Source of the DNA: an uncultured archaeon
GTDB lineage: Archaea > Nanobdellota > Nanobdellia > Woesearchaeales > ARS49
Direction of reading: 5' to 3'
NCBI GenBank assembly: GCA_902385765.1
Contig: CABMGU010000081.1
Coordinates: 1 to 5,292, forward strand
Length of the DNA stretch: 5,292 bases
Of the stretch, positions 5,291 through 5,292 are shown piece by piece; within the stretch, counting starts at the first letter, position 1; each line of letters begins with the position of its first letter. A model generated the notes under the pieces. The model had not been told where the DNA came from, ran no database searches, and saw only the letters and a list, made by a program, of their open reading frames with translations. The position numbers and the translations under genes are program-made.

Positions 5291-5292
5291 AA

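Overview
The window looks like archaeal chromosome. It encodes an eS8 (S8e) ribosomal protein and an Sm-like RNA-binding protein of the archaeal type, and its promoters have TATA boxes about 26-27 bases upstream of several start codons, as expected for leaderless archaeal transcripts. Short intergenic gaps, a class II ribonucleotide reductase and a secreted propeller protein with thrombospondin type 3 repeats and a C-terminal anchor would suit a DPANN-type or other uncultivated archaeon. That placement is inference; the sequence alone does not fix the phylum.

Left part (1-2497, minus strand): a two-gene deoxyribonucleotide operon, nrdR followed by nrdJ. nrdR encodes a zinc-ribbon/ATP-cone repressor of ribonucleotide reductase genes. 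Its stop overlaps the nrdJ start (TAATG), and a perfect GGAGGT Shine-Dalgarno site lies just before that start. nrdJ encodes a B12-dependent ribonucleotide reductase. Its frame is broken by a single in-frame TAA at 675-677, after which the same frame stays open and clearly homologous for another 224 codons to the window edge. The nrdR leader holds a 7-bp perfect dyad (2544-2561) that is a candidate NrdR operator or RNA hairpin.

Middle (2498-3642): the 234-base gap 2498-2731 holds the nrdR promoter, the dyad, a second 8-bp inverted repeat and the promoter of a plus-strand CYTH/CyaB-like gene. That gene runs tail-to-tail into the minus-strand eS8 gene, and their stop codons overlap.

Right part (3643-5292): a short divergent promoter region separates eS8 from a plus-strand gene for an exported, membrane-anchored seven-bladed propeller with calcium-type Asp/Asn loops. 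An Sm-like protein with its own TATA box and Shine-Dalgarno site follows and ends two bases before the window edge.

I see no mobile element, CRISPR array, tRNA or rRNA. The items most worth attention are the lone stop codon inside nrdJ, the dyad upstream of nrdR, and the regular pattern of calcium-type loops in the propeller protein. I did not find convincing evidence of a wholly new multi-gene system.
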